Of a stretch of DNA of 64,000 nucleotides, positions 47,916 to 59,394 are shown in pieces. Each line of letters begins with the position of its first letter. Within the stretch, counting starts at the first letter, position 1. Position numbers and translations under genes: made by a program. Source of the stretch: Gnetum montanum. Its lineage: Eukaryota; Streptophyta; Gnetopsida; Gnetales; Gnetaceae. The stretch lies in the NCBI GenBank assembly GCA_015680685.1, contig MNCI01029340.1, positions 131,700 through 195,699 of the forward strand, written 5' to 3'. The notes beneath the pieces were generated by a model that was given only the letters and a program-made list of their open reading frames with translations, did not search any database and was not told the origin of the DNA.

Positions 47916-48559
47916 ATGGCAGGCCACATTGAAGTATCTGGTTGGGCATGGTACACCAGCTTGGCAGCGCTGACGGTGATGCTATTTGTCTATATAAACG
48001 GTCTCAGACGCCGCAAGCCCCTGCCGCCGGGTCCGCAGGCGTGGCCGCTTGTGGGTAACCTGTTTCAGCTGGGCCAGAATCCACACATAAGCTTTGCGCG
48101 CATGGCGGCCAAATACGGTCCACTGATAAGCGTCCGCGTAGGGCGGCAGATTACGGTTGTGGCGTCGTCGCCGGAGATGGCGCAGGAGATTCTGAAGAAG
48201 CAGGACCATATCTTCGGCAACCGCATCATTTCGCACGCTGCAGAGGCCAACCGCTACGTGCACACCGACATCAGCTTGCTGCAGCTCGGCCCGCGCTACC
48301 GGAACACCAGAAAAATCGCCAACACCACTCTCTTCACCAACTCCAAGCTCGACTCGCTGCAGCAGCTGCGCGACCAGCAGCTGGAACGCACCCTGCGACA
48401 TGTTGCCGACGCCGCGGCTGCCGGGGAGGCAGTGGACGTGCGGAGGGTGGCGTTCGGGTGCACGCTTAATCTGATGGCAACTATGCTCTTCGGCGGCGAG
48501 ATCTTCGATCGCAAGAACGCCGCCTCTGAGCTGCGTGAATTCCAGGAAGCCGTGCTGGA
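47916..48559 (+). CDS. Cytochrome P450 (CYP71 clan, CYP76-like), N-terminal part
   Basis: ATG at 47916 in good context (gacaATGGC) after a TATA box. 214 residues: an N-terminal membrane anchor (about residues 10-27), a basic hinge and the proline-rich KPLPPGPQAWPLVGNL, then HISFARMAAKYGPLISVRVG, SSPEMAQEILKKQDHIFGNR, LGPRYRNTRKIANTTLF and FGCTLNLMATMLFGG, the usual helices A-F of an ER-bound plant monooxygenase. The pattern is closest in memory to CYP76 enzymes, which often oxidise terpenoids; substrate is unknown. The frame is clean up to the N at 48560, where an inverted contig follows. Probably a real gene, broken by assembly. Confidence 0.85.
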
Positions 48560-48560
48560 N

Positions 48561-48926
48561 CCCCGCAGCGTCAGCGACATGTCGCAGGGTGCGTTCCAGC
48601 TGCTGGTCTCGCAGCTGCTGCAGCGAGTCGAGCTTGGAGTTGGTGAAGAGAATGGTGTTGGCGATTTTTCTGGTGTTCCGGTAGCGCGGGCCGAGCTGCA
48701 GCAAGCTGATGTCGGTGTGCACGTAGCGGTTGGCCTCTGCAGCGTGCGAAATGATGCGGTTGCCGAAGATATGGTCCTGCTTCTTCAGAATCTCCTGCGC
48801 CATCTCCGGCGACGACGCCACAACCGTAATCTGCCACCCTACGCGGACGCTTATCAGTGGACCGTATTTGGCCGCCATGCGCGCAAAGCTTATGTGAGGA
48901 TTCTGGCCCAGCTGAAACAGGTTACC
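48561..48926 (-). other. Inverted near-copy of P450 exon, bounded by Ns
   Basis: These 366 bases are the reverse complement of about 48055-48428 with only a handful of differences, and a single N lies on each side (48560, 48927). It is therefore most likely an allelic or paralogous contig wrongly oriented during scaffolding, not an inversion. The plus-strand open frame through it is an artefact. Confidence 0.9.
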
Positions 48927-48927
48927 N

Positions 48928-49438
48928 AGGACGAGAGCGCCGCGTGGTGGAAGGGGACGTCAAGAATCTTCCGTTTGTGCACGCGGTGATAAAAGAGACG
49001 TACCGGATGCATCCGGCGGGTCCGCTGGTGCTCCCGCACCGCGCCGGCGAGGATACAGAGGTTGGCGGATACTTTGTTCCAAAAGATGCCCGCGTGTTGG
49101 TGAACGTGTGGGCCATCAACCACGATCCGTCTGTGTGGAAGGACGCGGAGAAGTTCGATCCGGAACGGTTTTTGAGGAGACCGGAGCTGGACTACCGGGG
49201 AAACGATTTTGAGTTTATTCCGTTTGGGTCGGGAAGACGGATGTGTGTGGGCATGCCTTTGGCGAGGCGTATGGTGTTTCTGCTGGTGGCATCGTTGCTG
49301 CAGGGATTCGAGTGGTCGCTGCCTCCCGGAATGGAGCCCTCCCACGTGAATCTGACTGAGCGCTTTTCACTCGCCCTTGGCATGGACGTGCCTCTCCGTG
49401 TTTTCCCGTCTCTCCGCTTGCCGCCCCACCTTTACTGA
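48928..49438 (+). CDS. Cytochrome P450, C-terminal part
   Basis: About 169 residues. K-helix ETYR (ExxR) at 48995-49006, GGYFVPKDARVLVNVWAINH, PERF at 49160-49171, and the heme-binding loop FGSGRRMCVG at 49223-49252 with its ligand Cys, then MPLARRMVFLLVASLLQGFE and a stop at 49438. It joins the N-terminal half, but roughly 115-130 residues, including the I-helix oxygen-binding motif and any intron, are missing from the assembly. Total seen is about 383 of the usual 500 residues. Confidence 0.85.
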
Positions 49439-49566
49439 AATCTCCACTTTTCGTACCTCCTTGAAGCATTAGTTGAAAAATAATTTCGGTCAAAGAACCC
49501 TTCAAGTTACGTGCTCGAGGATGTGAGCATGTTAGTTTTAAAAGAAGAGCAAAGTGCCCTCGCTTG

Positions 49567-49616
49567 AGAATAAAATCTGTATTCCTTCTTCTTGTTACCG
49601 GAAGGTTTTTCAATAA
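49567..49616 (+). terminator. Candidate polyadenylation signals of the P450
   Basis: aataaaa at about 49568 and a second aataaaa near 49611, 130-175 bp after the stop codon, suitable for 3' end formation. Confidence 0.45.
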
Positions 49617-49639
49617 AACCTTAAAAGACATCCAAAAAG

Positions 49640-50269
49640 ATTTAGGTTTTCGTTTTTATTTCAAAGGAAATCCCTCCTCTATGTTTTGATGTGACGCACT
49701 AAGATCTTATGTTTTGATCTGACGCACTAAGATCTTTTCTTATTTTCTATATAGTTTACTTTGTATTCCTTTTCAATGTTTATTTCCTCTTGACAATAAT
49801 CTTAAAACATAGCCGGATATGGGAGGCATGATAGTAACTTTATTTGGGTTTAATAATACTCGGCTTTAAAAAGCAGTTGAATATAGAATGCATGTATGAA
49901 GATAATGTTGCAAGGTAGTTTTAGTAGGGTTTGATAGTTTAAAAATCTTAGAGGAATGAATAAACATAAGAAATACACTAAGATAAAAAGGAGAAAAAGT
50001 GTAAAGAAAGGATATATACAAGTAAAAAGAAAAAGATGATACAATTAAAGAAGTTACAAATTCAAACTTAGAAGAAGATGAATAGAACATTTATCAATAC
50101 AAATATCTAAAGGGTTGTTACTCTCTCATGTAAGAATCTAGGGCTTATGATTTGAATCCAAAGTTTGTAAAAAGGTAGGTACCTACGAGAGTGCCTTATT
50201 CACAAGGCAACTACAACTATAGACAATCCTCCTACTAATAGTGTTATTTGAGTGATACTTATCGTCAAA
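49640..50269. other. P450 downstream region, start of second arrangement
   Basis: A 28-bp unit (tatgttttgat[g/c]tgacgcactaagatct) is tandemly duplicated at about 49681-49736. 49790-49955 resembles 30160-30345. No gene seen. Confidence 0.6.
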
Positions 50270-50996
50270 CTTAGAAGCATTATTAGTAGAAGTGGTAAAA
50301 CCTACAATTATGGGGATGCCACCACCAAGGTTGCAACACCGTTTTCACCAGCTAGACCCCTATAGATACTATTTTTAACAATTTATTTCACATGATAATC
50401 TTGTTGCTCATGCTTTAACTCACTATTTCTATTTTGTAGAATATCATCAACTTGCTACACCTTATATTGAATCACCATCATATGCCTCTTATCTCTCATC
50501 CCTTTTCTTTTAACACTCTCACACTCCTCTTCCACCCATGTCACCTCCACGAATGTAAGGATAGTTTTCACTAATCTAAGGACACCTAGTGGGATGATAG
50601 TGCCATTATCTAAGATCCTAAGCTTAGAAAGCATCCCTTCTTCAAAGTGGTTCCCATGCCTAGTGAGGGAGCTAGTAGACTACCAGGATCAATGTGAGAC
50701 CTACAAGATGCAACTTTTATCCTCACAACAACACCTTCTAATTCAATGTAAGAGCTAATAGTCATTACTACTCCAAAACAAAATGTGAGAACTATTATAT
50801 TCACACATGTTGTCATAGACTAGATTAAAGTGGGTACTCTTCCAAAAGAGAGAACAAACCAAGAAGTCCTCTTATATATTTACAAATCTATTAGACTCAT
50901 GTTTAGATGTGAACATCATTTTTCAAGAAATATACAAAGCCTAGAACCTACCCCTAAAAAGGAAGAGTAATATTAGATTAGAGCTCACATACTAGT
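50270..50996 (+). pseudogene. Gypsy gag-end relic, copy 2 (left part)
   Basis: Homologous to 31310-32040: the same phrases (ctacaattatgg, ctcactatttctatttt, cactcctcttccacccatgtcacct) in the same order. Translation DLQDATFILTTTPSNSM matches WDLQNATSILKTISPNP. Cut at 50996 by the insertion of the next element; it continues at 59395. Confidence 0.6.
50992..50996. repeat. 5' target-site duplication
   Basis: ctagt, repeated at 59395-59399 after the 3' LTR. Confidence 0.75.
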
Positions 50997-51588
50997 TGAT
51001 GAGTGATCATTTCATTGGCTGCGATATCACAGCCTGTCTCCTCATCTATAAATAAGGGGTAGACAGATTTGGTAGGCAATTAGTGATTAGAGTTGTTAAA
51101 TTTAAGTTTCTTTTTACATCAGTTTCTCTCTCAACCCTTCTCTCCCAGTGCATGCCCACAGTGTGGTGATTGTAATTGTACGACATCCTTATTCGAGTGT
51201 GACATACTTGGACATGCACATGACCGGCAATAAAGATCAAGATTACTTCATCATTGCAGCATCCACTTAGCTTAATTATTTATTTAATTTTTATTTACTA
51301 TTTTCATAGTTAATATCTCTCTACCCTTATCTCCTAGTAAATGCGGAATGAGTATGACTTGATCACGAGCATTTAAGTGTGACTACTTGGTAACCTAGTA
51401 GCGTACTTAGGCCATAAGCTTGGTAATNGTGACAAAGTTAACACTAGTCCAGATGGGAAGATAGTGAACTGCGACCTAAGGATAATTGTCTTGATACCAA
51501 AACTAGTCCATCTGTGGCGTTTGACCAGATCATGCGTGAAACTCTCGTATTCGTATGGTTGAGTATAGGGGTACCTCGCTACTCATCA
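50997..51588 (+). repeat. 5' LTR (gapped)
   Basis: 592 bp, starting TGATGAGTGATCATTT and ending CTCATCA. TATAAATAA at 51047. The shortfall against the 797-bp 3' LTR is explained by the N at 51428: about 190 bp present at 59042-59234 are missing here. Confidence 0.9.
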
Positions 51589-51609
51589 TTGGCACCATTT
51601 CCGGGGACA
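51589..51609 (+). other. Primer-binding site, tRNA-Asp-like
   Basis: ttggcaccatttccggggacaa directly follows the LTR and closely resembles TGGCGCCGTTGCCGGGGA, the complement of the plant tRNA-Asp 3' end. Confidence 0.65.
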
Positions 51610-51729
51610 ATGCTAGTTATCTAGATTAGTTATATCATACAAGGTCACTGTACAAGAATTAATGATATATCTTTTAGGAAGAAAGCATTATAAAAAGTCA
51701 CATATAAATTCACACACAATTGCACAACC

Positions 51730-53715
51730 ATGCCTCTCCTACAAGACTATGATAATGCCATACCTAGTGAGGAAATTCATTGAAGAACCAATGAATTATA
51801 TGACAATGAAGATTGGAGTATGCAACCCGAAGTGGGGGTTTCTTATAAACATAAACAAAGGCAACATCGTCCCAACGCACAAATGCATAATTTACCCGAT
51901 GACGATGAACCCCTACTGGCCACTACAAGCCTAACATTATACAAGAGGTTGTTCGAATCTTCCATAGGCATCGTAAAGAGAGCCGTCTACCCAGGCTCGA
52001 TCTAAACAACTTTCCCAATTTTTCAAGAGGCTATGACTTAGATCCGCAACAACATTTACAATCCTTCTATGATGCCTACACATGGAACAACCTTGATAAC
52101 GGATGGAAAAAACTTAAGCTCTTCCCTATGACACTTGTTGGCCAAGCAAAAGTATGGTATAGATCGTTAAATCCAAATTCAATATGACGTTGGCCAACAA
52201 TGGTAGAACTCTTTAACGAAAGATATCAAACCTATGCAAGAGTGTCGGCCTTGAGGAAACAAATCCAAGAGTGGAAACAAGCACAACATGAACCCTTGGT
52301 CATGGCCTTAGAGAGATATTATGCACTGTTAAACAACTTTCTAGGCCATGAGTTTTCCGAGGAAAGGCTAATGTACCATATCATTGATGGGCTTTGTGAT
52401 GAAACAAGAGAAACCCTTGGGATGTATGCCCAAGATCAACTATATGAACTACGAACCCATCAATTCCAAGAGCTTATTAAGCAAGTAGCAAAAGAAGAAG
52501 GAGAAATGATTAGATGGGAGAGTGTTGAAAAACATCAATGGGACCAAAATCTAAACTTAACAAAGGCCCATAATCATCAAAAGGAGAAATCAACCTATCT
52601 CAAGGAGGAAGAACCATCGTTGCCAGTACAACAATCATTAGAAGAAGTCGAGGCAAAGATCAATAAGATGTTGGAATGGACACATAAAAAATGTGGGGAA
52701 ACAACTAATATTATTGGAGATAGAGTTTTGACAACCTAAGGAGCAGGACAAAATATCATTAGACAATCAGAAAGAAGGGATGAATAAAATAAGAGCTCAA
52801 CTACCAATCATACGTATGAATGCAACATTTTTCTATACGATCACCCCAAGGGCCAATGCCCAATCTTGTTACATTTATATGAGCATTGGGGGAGCACGTT
52901 ACACCCAAAGTTCATATAGAGGTACTGTGTTCAATCACAGTGGCAACAATCCTAGTCGTGGGGGAAGCCAACCCTAGACTGGAGACACCCTTCGTATCAT
53001 CTGAATCTAAATGCTTATCTAGTTCAACATCCTGTTTCCCCAAATAGGTCAGCATACTCTATCTCACTGCATTACCATTCTCCTCAATACTATTAGCCCA
53101 TGTCTTCAACACAACCACCGCCTTGTGTACCTTACACTTCTCCTAAATTTCAACATTCTCATCTGTTCCCTCCTTCTACATTGCCACCTATTGTTCCTAA
53201 AGTGTCTGCACCACAGCAACAACCCACGAACATTACTTGTGCTACTATTACCAATAATAGTGAGAAGCCTCCTCAACATCAAAAGCATCCCTTCTTTAGA
53301 CATGACCATGGGAAGGGACAACATAGTTCAAAGGCCACTGCATTCTCCAACTTAGCACAAGTCCAACACTGTGATGCACCCTTCTCTTCGAACCCAACGC
53401 CTCGTGTTACTTCATCAGGGCCACCAACTAACACTCCAACACCCATATGGCCCAATGAATATAGCCATGGAGAGTGACATCCTGATCCTTGCATACCATC
53501 TTACGGTCTCAAGTATCATAGTGGGTCAACTCTTTATCTAGGAACCACATCTCATAAATTGCCCCACTATGTTTACTATAATCAAGCGTGTGAACCCCAA
53601 TGGGGTAAGTATGACCAAGTTTCAATGTTTCCAACATGCAAGGATCCTTATCTTTCATTTATTAATCCTTGCCATGATCAATCATTTAGTTATGGGGGAT
53701 ATCCCCCATTTTAAT
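51730..53715 (+). pseudogene. gag relic of the 51-59 kb element
   Basis: Start MPLLQDYDNAIPSEE at 51730. A frameshift near 52000 leads into the gag core: LNNFPNFSRGYDLDPQQHL, KLKLFPMTLVGQAKVWYRS, then the intact 179-codon stretch 52200-52739 (ELFNERYQTYARVSALRKQI, YHIIDGLCDETRETLGMYAQ). A remnant FLYDHPKGQCPILLHLYEH follows, then a Pro/Gln/His-rich C-terminus (53100-53477) to about 53715. No zinc knuckle is clear. In intact relatives gag forms the particle. Confidence 0.8.
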
Positions 53716-55030
53716 AACAAGCAGGATTAATAAATATTTTTCATTTTCTTCAATTTTACAATTTTTTTTCCAGTATTTCATCTTTTAATTTCTTGTTTTA
53801 TCATTTTGTCTTTTTGTCTTTCTTACAAGTAATCTCATCTACGAATAAAACACTCATGTGGCTCATTGGTTGAGGTGTGTTCTATGTTATTGAGTCTCGA
53901 ATGATCAATTATTTGGATAGTGAGCCCATTACACCCACTCATCCATTCTACAAATAAGAGGTTTTGTTTGAGGGTACAATGATATTCTTGACATTCTTAA
54001 AACTTAAAATTAATTTTGTGTTCATTGTACCCGGAATGAAGAAGGATGGAGCAAGAGGGAATGATTAGGGTGTGAAATCAAGGGGACTTGAGGATTCTCT
54101 TTGGTGACATCTGTGGGAGTTATCATGCAATGTGGTTGTACTAAGATCTTTGTAGATCTAACGAAAAATGGAAGTAAGAGTAATCAAAAGGGCACTCAAA
54201 AATTCAATGCTGTTCTAAAGGGGGTCCCACTGGAAAGACATGCACCCATGCTTGAAGGCTGGTGGCTTCTCTAGATTCAGCAATAAAAAAAAAGAAGAAA
54301 AGCAAAAGAAAAGAAAAGCAAAAAAAGGAAGTGCCACAAAGCAAAAATCACTCCTCCCTTGAACCAAATGCCAAGTTGCTCTGGTAATCTCATAGTCGCT
54401 CATCATGGGATGAACCAATGCGGTGTCACTGATTAGAGGAATGGACTTGGTCCTAATCTTGGAACGACAGGTTAATGACACCTTAATCATGCTTTATGCA
54501 CAGGATTCACTATGCCCTGGGTCAGTTACCTCATGTCCCAACCTCTACAATCCCTTCTGTAGTCCATCTCACCTTACTATTCATGTAATTGTAGCTCCTG
54601 TCTCGTATAGTGTAGAATTCTTACCTCATTTCGGTGATATTTACATGTGTGTGTTTTGTGGAACCAGTGTGGATTACATTTAACCCTTCGAGTGCCCATG
54701 AACACTTTTAAGTGTGGTTACACAAGGACGTTATAGGTTGGAACCTGCTTTGGTGAGGACCCACTTGCGTGACTTTTATTATTTGTACTGGCTGCATCTC
54801 ACACACACCATCTATTACCCTCAATGTATTTTCCATGACATTCTTTCCCTTATTACTACCCCTCTAAATTCCAATGTTCCTATGAACCATCACATGGCCT
54901 TTGGATCGCACCCACATATCATTATTCGTGCCTTCCAAACTACCTAAATTACCCTAGAACCCTTTAACACTTGCCCACATGTCCCTAATTCCATTGTTAA
55001 TTTCAGAAAAATCTTCAAAAATTCGGTATA
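53716..55030 (+). other. Spacer without pol
   Basis: No protease, RT or integrase motif was found in any frame where they would be expected. There is an A/G-rich patch (54284-54330). Some phrases (gtgtgaaatcaaggggacttgagg) resemble the 3' spacer of the 33-39 kb element near 36990. Confidence 0.65.
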
Positions 55031-55049
55031 TTGTGTGTGCCTTAACATT

Positions 55050-55133
55050 GATAGGCCATGATATCGCGTATGCGATATCACGGCTGACACGATATCATGT
55101 ACACGATATCGCGTCACATAAAACCTATATATA
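55050..55133 (+). promoter_or_regulatory. Internal promoter: GATATC palindromes plus TATA
   Basis: Four GATATC cores (catGATATCgcg, tgcGATATCacg, acacGATATCatg, acacGATATCgcg) followed by cctatatatacatg, with the TATA-like box at 55126-55133. The same layout begins each LTR of this family. Downstream sequence is not LTR-like, so this looks like an independent promoter for the accessory gene 485 bp further on. Confidence 0.5.
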
Positions 55134-55617
55134 CATGACCCCACCCCCCCTCCCCCGCAACACTTGCCATCATTTTCAACTATTCACACAGGGGAGCTTT
55201 TTAAATTTCTCTCTACAACTTGTGATTGTGTGACCCTTGCATTCATACCTATATCTCGCTCGCTAGTCCTCTAATTTTCATTCCGTCTAAACCTACTTGA
55301 ACCCGGAGTGTTCAACTTAGTCGTGGGGGAGGGGCACACATTGCAGAGTGCATAAAGTTTTTGAAATTTATCATCGCCTGAGGGACATTATCAAGGGTAA
55401 TAGTTATAACATTAAGGATAATTATGCCAAAAATAATTTCATTCCCTTAGTTATATCAGGAAACTAGAATGTGAGACCACCTAAGTAAAAAGGACTTACT
55501 ATTATAATCTTTCGGGAAACATCACACAGAGATAAAATAAATTAATTAAGGAAAGCAGTAAGGTATAACCTAACTTTGGAAATGACCTTACTAACGATTG
55601 GCCCTGTGTGATTGCAG

Positions 55618-58410
55618 ATGGCCCCGAAACGTGGACAACAAGAAGGTCCTGCTCAAGGTGGGAGCAAATGACCTAGGAGAGGTGAAGGACAAGTCCCTGC
55701 TAGATAACAGGCAGAGTAGCAGGAACAATCATTTTGCATTCACCAAGAAGACCCTACTACTTTACAATCAAGGCAGGTAGAAGGAGGAGCTGCTGCAGTG
55801 CCTAAATAGGAACAACATCTCACGTTGTCCCAGGATTGTGTTCAGGCTATCCATGAAAGGTCCACATTGACTGCGGTGATTGTGGAATTAAATTTTGAAC
55901 CATTTTCATGGTTTGCTCTTGAGGCTGTTAGGGACCACCTCAAAGGGTCTCCCTTATGGCCTATCCTCTCTGAAAGAGGTGCTTGGTACCTAGGGAAAAT
56001 GTACCAATTTTGGCACAATAAAGAACAAGGCACCATAGTTAACATTTGTGGTGTAACAGTTGATTTCTCTGTGTAGGCCATTTAGAAGTATTAAACCTTC
56101 GAAATACAGGGCCAAAGGTTGCTCAGTTATCTACCCATTCAGATCCTAATACACGATGAGTTTGGTTGGAAAGGGCATATGGCAAGGATAAGACATTTGG
56201 AGAGTTGACGACGGAAGAGAGGATCTATTTCAAAATTGGAACATATTACCTCTTCCCCACGAAGGGGTTAAAAAGGATTTCAACATATGTAGTAAGGGGA
56301 TGTGCAGTGTTGATGGGAAAGATTAATGTTAACCTACCTCATCTATATTTTACAGAGATCCTGAGGCATTTCGAAGAATGGAAGATAGGGAAGATGGTGT
56401 TGCCCTTTCCTTGCCTTATCAGGAAGTTGTGCCAACATGATGGTATTAGGGGATACACTAATGATGTCCTCTGAAAAGCCAAAAATGCTTCATATGCTAA
56501 ATTGTTAAAGCCACCAGCCACAAGAAAAATCACTGGTAAGACGTTGGGACCAGAACAAGAAAAAGAATAGATGGTTGGGCCAACTGCAACTCAATTTGTA
56601 GGACCCAACCAACTTCTAAGTATGGGGCCCAGCCAACAACAAGAAGCAGGGCCTAGCATGGACCAAGATCAACCACCACCATCACAGGATTATAGACCAT
56701 CGATGAGCCATCTCAGAGCCATCGCTAAGATGGTTAGTTGGGGAAGTCGTGATGATGTGAATCTCTTTCGTGTCATCAACGATGCCATACAACCCATGAT
56801 TTCTTTGGATCGTGCAAGGGGTGAAGTGTCCATCCAGGCAGGAGGAGGGGAGAGCACTTGGTCACAACAGATCTTGGGGAACATTGCATCATTCCAAGTG
56901 CAATTAGAAACTGGTGAAGGGGCCACAGTGATGGTCATGCAATACCAAGATGTAGCAGGAGTCGCAGATGTGGTTGCAGACCACATTAAAGAGTTGTTTA
57001 ATGTACCTGTTGTGCCACTAGCAGATTTCACAAGAGCACGAGATGCTCAAACTTTGGCTGAAACCTCAATGACTCCTGTGGAACATGAGGATGTACTTGA
57101 AAGATTGCTACAAACAGGACAGGTGATGACATCCCTGTTTGACATCCCTCAGGATGTGATGACAATTCAATCAAACCTCATTTCCACCAAGGGAAAGTTG
57201 GTCTTGGTAGAGATGAGGGCCGAGCATGCTGAAGCAGAGGTGCAAAAATTGCAAGAAATGCTCGTGACCCTACAAGAAGCATAGCAGGACCCATTGCAAT
57301 TTGTTCCCACAGACTAGCTGGATAGTTTTAAAATTGAGCAACTGACCAACTTACTAATGGAGAATAAGAAGGTGGTAGAAGAAAAAGAGAAGGCTATTTG
57401 GGATGCCTCTGCAGCACAAGCGCAAACTTATGCGCATACTAAGGCACTCAAGGCCTTACAAGAGGAAAACAAGTAGCTTGTTGCTGATAATCTTCGGTTG
57501 ACTTCTGTGGAAAAGCAAAAGATTTTTCTCAAAGAACATTTCCATTAGTTGTGAGAAAAATTCATCCAGGTCAACCAAGACATGAACCGTTTAGCCAGGA
57601 AGAATCGAACCCTCTTAATGGAGGAAGTACGCACCATCCACCAGAAGATGGCCATCGAAATAAGCGTGTGGAAAAATGATGCTAAACAACATGAAAAGTT
57701 AAAGGAGCACTTCTAGGACTAGGTGGGGATGTACAAATAGATCATTGCAAAGAAAATCTGTATGGCCAAAGCCCACATCAATGCTATCAGTGCTCAACAC
57801 ACTGACTAGTGGGCCATATTGGACACATATGCATTAGCCCACCAGGTGGAAGTTAAGATTCGGGACCTGCAGATCCAGGATCTTACAGAATACATGGATT
57901 TGGCAAACCTATGGTATGCCAACCTTGCCATGTTAACAGTAGGACACTCGAGAACAGAGCTCGAGCAACAGGTAGCCACCACCTATAGAAAATATGAAAC
58001 AGAATTTGCAGAATGCAAGAAGATATTGCAAAAATTGGAGATTGCAAATTCTGAACTTGAGGTGGTTAAAACAAGCTACTAGGGACAAAAATGTGTCGCA
58101 ACAAATTTGGCTCAATAGCTTATAGATTTCCAAGAATATAGAGACAAAGCCAAAGCCTATGAGGAGGAACAACGGGTGTTTGTAGCTTGGTATGTCAAGG
58201 CAAATCAAATGTTTCTACAGCTACCCTGCCCATGGGAAGTGTTGACTCCATCAAATATCGAAACATTAGCATGGACGGTGCAAGACCCCCGAACCGAAGA
58301 GGAGAAACTTTAGGCCATCCTTCAATGCCATCAAGTTCCAAGACCTGGAGCACAAAACAAGGGAAAGGCACCCATGGACGAGCCATCGCCACCAGGAACT
58401 ACATGAGTTC
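55618..58410 (+). pseudogene. Accessory gene, sense copy: transposon-type domain plus coiled coil
   Basis: ATG at 55618 (MAPKRGQQEGPAQGG) directly after an acceptor-like attgcag, with ctaac upstream, suggesting a 5' leader intron. Frame 1 to 56076 carries FEPFSWFALEAVRDHLKG, MYQFWHNKEQGTIVNICGVT. After a frameshift, one frame runs to about 58408: IYFKIGTYYLFPTKGLKRI, LPHLYFTEILRHFEEWKI, PFPCLIRKLCQHDGI (plant-transposon-type domain), a Pro/Gln linker, an intact 237-codon part (56571-57284), then a long coiled coil including DLTEYMDLANLWYANLAM. Nearly all of about 12 stops after 57284 are TAG where Gln fits. Function unknown; four related copies exist in this window. Confidence 0.7.
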
Positions 58411-58597
58411 CATTAATTTTGTAGCTGTAGGATTTTCTTTAGCATTCTTTGTGTTGTGTCTCAATTTTATTTTGATTTCACACTGTGGCATGAATCCATT
58501 ATCACCATTCAATAATCCCATACCTATCCACTATGTAATCAACGAAGCTTGTTCTCACTGTAACTCAACGAAGAGTTTTCATTCAGTCATGGAGGTA

Positions 58598-59394
58598 TGA
58601 TGAGTGATCATTTCGTTGGCCACGATATCGCGTACATGATATTGCAGCTTGTCTTCTCATGTATAAATAAGAGGTAGACAAATCTGGTAGGCAATTAGTG
58701 ATTAGAGTTGGTAAATTTAAGTTTCTTTTTACATCAGTTTCTCTCTCAACCCTTCTCTCCCAGTGCATGTCCACGGTGTGGTGATTGTAATTGTACAACA
58801 TCCTTATTCGAGTGTGACATACTTGGACATGCACATGACCGACAATAAAGATCGAGATTACTTCATCATTGCAGCATCCACTTAGCTTAATTATTTATTT
58901 AATTGTTATTTACTGCTTTCGTAGTTAATATCTCTCTACCCTTATCTCCTAGTAAATGCAAAATGACTACGACTTGATCACGAGCATTTAAGTGTGACTA
59001 CTTGGTAATATAGTAGCGTACTTAGGCCATGCACTTGGTAATCCTAGTGGTAGTCATGCACGAGGTCCAAGATGTGTACAGATGATTGAGGAATGGATGC
59101 TCATCGCACGTAGGCTAGCTTAGATTCTCTCTCACCCTCTCTCTCTTAGCTTAGTTAATATTATTTCCCATTGTATCCAGGAGTAGCGTTAGTATAAAAA
59201 CACATCATACACCTCACTCTAGACTAAACCATACATGACAAAGTTAAGACTAGTCCAAATGGGAAGATAATGAACTATGACCTAAGGATAATTGTCTTGA
59301 TACCACAACTAGTCCGTCTGCGGAGTTCAACCGGATCATGCATGAAATGCTCGTATTTGTATGGTTGAGTATAGGGGTACCTCACTACTCATCA
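58598..59394 (+). repeat. 3' LTR of the 51-59 kb element
   Basis: 797 bp, matching the 5' LTR and filling its gap. Starts tgatgagtgatcatttcgttgg after gtcatggaggta (weak polypurine tract), with two GATATC/GATATT cores and TATAAATAA at 58662. Confidence 0.9.

Larger units (their letters stand above)
50997..59394 (+). mobile_element. Non-autonomous gypsy-type LTR element with gag and accessory gene
   Basis: 8.4 kb, with LTRs at 50997-51588 and 58598-59394 and the 5-bp duplication ctagt. The interior holds a gag relic, a long spacer, an internal TATA/palindrome cluster and a sense accessory coiled-coil gene, but no protease, RT or integrase. It interrupts an older gypsy relic: joining its flanks restores a protease-like stretch comparable to 35940-36200. 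LTRs share family features with the 33-39 kb element. Confidence 0.88.

Noticed and set aside
47982-48878. 298-codon minus-strand ORF that looks like a P450
   Set aside because: It exists only because an inverted copy of the P450 exon is bounded by Ns at 48560 and 48927; its second half is the antisense of the true exon.
54944-55233. Small ORFs on both strands around the GATATC cluster
   Set aside because: They arise from the palindromes and are not conserved in the other LTR starts.
56085-58410. Possible TAG=Gln genetic code or stop readthrough
   Set aside because: Plants do not recode TAG, and TAA/TGA stops and frameshifts also occur. CHG deamination explains it better.
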